Assembly (NCBI GenBank): GCA_965204665.1
Contig: OZ242002.1
Coordinates: 1,240,001-1,304,000, forward strand
From: Nemesobacter sp965204665
GTDB taxonomy: Bacteria > Desulfobacterota_D > UBA1144 > Nemesobacterales > Nemesobacteraceae
Reading direction: 5' to 3'
DNA: 64,000 bases
Position numbers and translations under genes: made by a program. The notes under the pieces were generated by a model. The model was not told the DNA's origin. It worked only from the letters and a program-made list of their open reading frames with translations, and ran no database searches. Shown here in pieces: positions 60,630 to 64,000 of this stretch; the stretch's first letter is position 1, and each line of letters opens with the position of its first letter.

Positions 60630-62789
60630 TTATTTCCGGACAAGTTCGGCCGGCATCATCGGCCTTGATTCGGCAATAGCTTTCCCTCTCCCCGAGAGGC
60701 TGGGGTTGGTCATAAAATACTCGTGGGCTGAGAAACCCCCGGAGCCGTTTTGAAGTTTGGTAAATGAACCGTCAGGCTGCATTTCCCAACTTCCCGCCAC
60801 ATCGTTGAGGTTGGCGACCATCACCTGCTCGACAATATGCTTTTTAACTGTGGCGTTTTCTATAGGGATAAAGGATTCAACCCTGCGGTTAAGATTGCGC
60901 GGCATCCAGTCGGCGGAGGATATAAACACCCTGCATCCTTCGGAAGGGAGTCCTTGTCCCGCTCCAAAGCATACGACCCTGCTGTGCTCGAGAAAACGTC
61001 CGACCATGCTCTTCATCCGTATATTTTCTGAAAGATCCGCTACCCCCGGCCGCAGGCAACATATGCCTCTCACAAAAAGTTCAATTCGTACTCCCGCACA
61101 ACTTGCGCAATAAAGAGCGTCTATGATTTCTCTGTCCACAAGAGCGTTCATCTTGGCCCATATAACGGCCGGAAGTCCATTTTCCGCATGGGAGATCTCC
61201 TGATTTATAAGTTCGAGAATACAGGGCCTCAGAGTTTCGGGAGAATAGAAAATCTTCTCCATTTTCTCCGGAGTCGCATAGCCTGTCATGTAGTTAAAAA
61301 GCTTTGCCGCATCGCGGCCCAGAGCGTCATCCGAGGTGAAGTAACTGAGATCTGTATAAATCTTCGCGGTAATCGGATGGTAATTTCCAGTGCCGAAATG
61401 CGTGTAGGTGCGGGTATCGCCACCCTCTCTTCTTACGACAAGAGAAACCTTGGCATGGGTTTTAAGTTCAATGAATCCGTAAACCACTTGGACCCCTGCG
61501 TTTTCAAGATCCCGCGCCCAACGTATATTCGCTTCCTCATCGAAACGCGCCTTAAGTTCTACAAGCGCCGTGACCGATTTCCCGGCTTCCGCCGCCTCTA
61601 TAAGCGTCTTCACTATCGGGGAATCATCCGATGTGCGATAAAGGGTCTGTTTTATGGCGACAACTGCGGCATCTTGTGCCGCCTGCTTGAGAAATTCCAC
61701 TACCACATCAAAACTCTCGTACGGATGATGGACGACGAAATCCTTCTGCCTTATTGCGGCGATTACGTCGCCGCCGAACTCCCTCACTCTTTCCGGGTAG
61801 CGTATTTTCATCCGCCTGTAAAGAAGGTCGCTTCTTTCGCCGAGTACTATCTCGCTTATATTTCTAAGTCCCAACATCCCTTCTATTCTGAAAAAATGAG
61901 CGTAATCGGCGTTAACCTGAGTCATTATGAAATTGACCAAGTCCTCAGGCATATCGGTGTCCACATCCACCCTGATGATATAACCTCCCCTGCGCTGTTT
62001 AAGCGCGGTCTCGAAAGTCTTGACCAGATCTTCCGCTTCCTCATCTATTTCAATCTGACTGTCCTTGGTTATCTGAAAAATTCCGTGAGATTCCACTTCA
62101 AAACCTGGAAATAGAGAACCCATGTGATGCGCGATCGCTTTTTCAATAGGAATAAACTGGGTGTTTTCCCCGGGAATTCTGACAAAACGATTAACCTGCG
62201 GCGGGAGCAGGATAAGACCTTTCATTTGTTTTTCATCCTCAGCCCTATTAAGAGTTACTGCGTACACGAGGCTTCCGTTATGTATGAAGGGAAACGGATG
62301 AGCCGGGTCTATGGCAAGCGGGGTCAGAACGGGAAAAAGTTGTGTGGAGAACCACGATGAAAGCCATCGGGAATCCATAGAGTTGAGTTTCTCCGGGTCA
62401 ACTATGCTTATACCCGTGTTTTGACACAGAGAAAGCAGTTTTTTTTCGCATTCGTACTGCCGGTCAATCAGGGATTTGACCTTTTCCCTTATGGCTTTAA
62501 GTTGCTCGGATGGAGTAAGTCCATCAATGCTTCTGTCCGTGACTCCCGCCATTACCTGCCCCACAAGGCCCGCAACGCGCACCATGTAGAACTCATCAAG
62601 ATTGCTTGCGGAAATGGAAAGAAACCTGACTCTTTCAAGAAGAGGAATTTCCTGGTTCGAGGCCGTTTCGAGAACCCTGAGATTAAAATCCAGCCATGAA
62701 AGTTCTCTGTTGAGAAATCTCTTAGGCAGATCAGGTAAAGAATTCTCGCCCGCAATCCCGAGTGCGGAATCTGTAGAAAAAAAAGACAT
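60630..62789 (-). CDS. ppk: Polyphosphate kinase
   Basis: A 719-residue PPK1. RFLNRELSWLDFNLRVLETA is the N-terminal signature. The catalytic His region is YTHFGTGNYHPITAKIY. SNLDEFYMVRVAGL and IRIELFVRGICCLRPGV are also typical. It reversibly makes polyphosphate from ATP at the membrane. It is upstream of ppx and downstream of the CYTH-CHAD gene in a minus-strand cluster. Confidence 0.96.
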   Translation of the reverse strand: MSFFSTDSALGIAGENSLPDLPKRFLNRELSWLDFNLRVLETASNQEIPLLERVRFLSISASNLDEFYMVRVAGLVGQVMAGVTDRSIDGLTPSEQLKAIREKVKSLIDRQYECEKKLLSLCQNTGISIVDPEKLNSMDSRWLSSWFSTQLFPVLTPLAIDPAHPFPFIHNGSLVYAVTLNRAEDEKQMKGLILLPPQVNRFVRIPGENTQFIPIEKAIAHHMGSLFPGFEVESHGIFQITKDSQIEIDEEAEDLVKTFETALKQRRGGYIIRVDVDTDMPEDLVNFIMTQVNADYAHFFRIEGMLGLRNISEIVLGERSDLLYRRMKIRYPERVREFGGDVIAAIRQKDFVVHHPYESFDVVVEFLKQAAQDAAVVAIKQTLYRTSDDSPIVKTLIEAAEAGKSVTALVELKARFDEEANIRWARDLENAGVQVVYGFIELKTHAKVSLVVRREGGDTRTYTHFGTGNYHPITAKIYTDLSYFTSDDALGRDAAKLFNYMTGYATPEKMEKIFYSPETLRPCILELINQEISHAENGLPAVIWAKMNALVDREIIDALYCASCAGVRIELFVRGICCLRPGVADLSENIRMKSMVGRFLEHSRVVCFGAGQGLPSEGCRVFISSADWMPRNLNRRVESFIPIENATVKKHIVEQVMVANLNDVAGSWEMQPDGSFTKLQNGSGGFSAHEYFMTNPSLSGRGKAIAESRPMMPAELVRK

Positions 62790-62889
62790 TACTAACCGCC
62801 GCTCTTAATTATACCGTATCGGGAGAAATCAGTCTGCTCCGTCGAAATTGTTGTCGGTCACGGAAAAATACTTCCGAATTTGCCTGAAC

Positions 62890-64000
62890 TCAAATTTGCC
62901 AGAAAAGTTCGAACTTACGCAGGTCCCTCCACCTCGGTTGGGCGGGACCGAGACATTTCGTCACTCTGGCCTGCGACCAGTCGTGAACAAGACGGACGGT
63001 GGAAGAATCAAGCACGCCCGGTTTTACAGTGGCGATTACCTGACGGGCGGCAGCGGCGTCATTGGCCTGTCCTAAACTATCTTGAAAATTCGACATGGAT
63101 TTCATAAAAGGCCTTACTGTCTCCGACCCTTCCCACAGAGAGCCGAAGAACTGAGTTGCGTAACGAGTTTTCTTTCCCCGCTTTCTCACCTCGTGAAGAT
63201 CATCCCCAGTAAGACGGGAAAGAGGACGCGTATCTTCAAGAAAATAACGCCAAGTTCTGCAAAGCACATCCCGCGCAAACGGTTTTACCGGCCGGGAAAA
63301 AGAACCACATTCCGACAGAGAGGCTATCCATCGTCCGAATTGAAGCACAAGACGGGCATAGCGTCGGCTCGCAAGACACTCTTTCACATCTTTTATCGCT
63401 CTGCGGCGGTGTCTGCGCGCTGTGCTGCGCAGACGCTCAATCATCCTGCCGTCTCCCCTGTGAAACGACTCTATTCTGGGCAATGTTCCGCTTAGAAAAA
63501 CTTCCCAGTCACGCGCGGGAGCGAGCTTCTGCTGAAACCATCTGAATTCTCCGTTGAATGCCTTGCGCTTATCATAGGGAAGTACTTTCTTAAACGCTCG
63601 CAGCGCAGAGCGCACCCGCCTCATCGCAACTCTCATTTGATGCACGCCTTCCGGTTTTCCCTCGAGCGCGGGGATTTCATTTGCGAACATATGACCAAGA
63701 GCGCCTGATATGATGGATTTAAACGCATCTCCGACGCTTGCGTTGTCAGCAAGAAGCACCCTGGGAGCTTTAATAGGTTTCGGGCGCAGTGAGGGCATCG
63801 CAATAGCGTAACCTCTTTGAGCCTTTGTTCTGTGGGACGGACGGATATCGCAAGTCTCGCAGAGTTGTAATGCCATATCGAACATCTGTGCCGGGTCTCC
63901 TGAGAGAAGTTCAAGTTCCGCCTCGCATATTGGTTCTTCTACATGACCCTTGCTGGTCTCCGCTCGAATAAACCCTCGGTCAACGGCAAGTTCAAACTCC
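62890..64000 (-). CDS. CYTH-CHAD domain protein, N-terminus outside the window
   Basis: The gene runs off the right edge; the frame is open to the end of the window. The N-terminal visible part (FELAVDRGFIRA, then EEPICEAELELLSGD) is the end of a CYTH domain, the triphosphate-tunnel fold. From about residue 60 of the visible part comes a CHAD domain (EGVHQMRVAMRRVRSALRAF, then KKTRYATQFFGSLW). CHAD domains bind polyphosphate. It precedes ppk and ppx, consistent with a polyphosphate-linked function. The stop is at 62890-62892. Confidence 0.9.
   Translation of the reverse strand, partial: EFELAVDRGFIRAETSKGHVEEPICEAELELLSGDPAQMFDMALQLCETCDIRPSHRTKAQRGYAIAMPSLRPKPIKAPRVLLADNASVGDAFKSIISGALGHMFANEIPALEGKPEGVHQMRVAMRRVRSALRAFKKVLPYDKRKAFNGEFRWFQQKLAPARDWEVFLSGTLPRIESFHRGDGRMIERLRSTARRHRRRAIKDVKECLASRRYARLVLQFGRWIASLSECGSFSRPVKPFARDVLCRTWRYFLEDTRPLSRLTGDDLHEVRKRGKKTRYATQFFGSLWEGSETVRPFMKSMSNFQDSLGQANDAAAARQVIATVKPGVLDSSTVRLVHDWSQARVTKCLGPAQPRWRDLRKFELFWQI

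Noticed and set aside
1..64000. CRISPR arrays, rRNA genes or a replication origin
   Set aside because: No regularly spaced repeats, no rRNA signatures and no DnaA-box cluster were seen by eye.

Overview
The window looks like a chromosomal segment of a Gram-negative bacterium of moderate G+C. The evidence is a SurA-type chaperone, an outer-membrane beta-barrel protein, lipoproteins with lipoboxes, TatC, and a DUF1289 protein. Many core genes are widely conserved (thrS-infC-rpmI-rplT, gcvT-gcvH-gcvP, serA, hisZ, purA, purC, mfd, truA, ppk-ppx). A member of a deltaproteobacterial or Dadabacteria-like lineage would fit, but I cannot settle the taxonomy from sequence alone.

Layout. 1-4.6 kb is a scrambled accessory patch: the end of a nucleotidyltransferase gene, an IS1634-family transposase with a stop at codon 2, a decayed HerA-type ATPase, and a DUF3696 AAA ATPase. 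4.6-13 kb is housekeeping: an acyl-CoA ligase and tatC on the minus strand, the tightly packed serA-hisZ-purA run on the plus strand, then a lipoprotein and phoH. 13.2-15.9 kb is a mobile island bounded by two inverted copies of a 53-bp sequence. It holds a collagen-like plus RTX-repeat lipoprotein whose promoter contains a G9 tract in its -35/-10 spacer, next to fused remnants of an ISAs1 transposase and a DUF4338 (DruA-like) gene. 16.1-21.6 kb is a complete partner-switching signalling cluster: REC-SpoIIE phosphatase, RsbW-like kinase, periplasmic binding protein, membrane histidine kinase and STAS protein. 21.8-26.7 kb carries a broken nuclease-like gene, a GPP34-cytochrome P450 fusion, an unknown exported protein and an outer-membrane protein.

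26.8-32.9 kb is core: purC-DUF1289-SDR, tRNA-Val, thrS-infC-rpmI-rplT with an ATA start for infC, and a HhH-GPD glycosylase. 33.1-35.7 kb is a probable anti-phage unit: a TIR-AAA ATPase translationally coupled to a frameshifted DUF4276 (Toprim-like) gene. 35.9-40.4 kb is the glycine cleavage system. 41.5-51.5 kb is a long minus-strand run (S41 protease, DppB-type permease, truA, FAA hydrolase, mfd, surA). 51.7-52.3 kb is an AmiS/UreI channel gene with its own promoter and terminator. 52.9-56.6 kb is a small basic protein and a large PLD-helicase-DUF3427 protein. 56.7-59 kb is an apparently strongly expressed tandem pair of acetoacetate-decarboxylase-like genes. 59-64 kb is a polyphosphate operon (CYTH-CHAD, ppk, ppx).

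The most notable items are the putative phase-variable promoter for a collagen/RTX lipoprotein, the GPP34-P450 fusion with an atypical I-helix, and the TIR-AAA-DUF4276 module.
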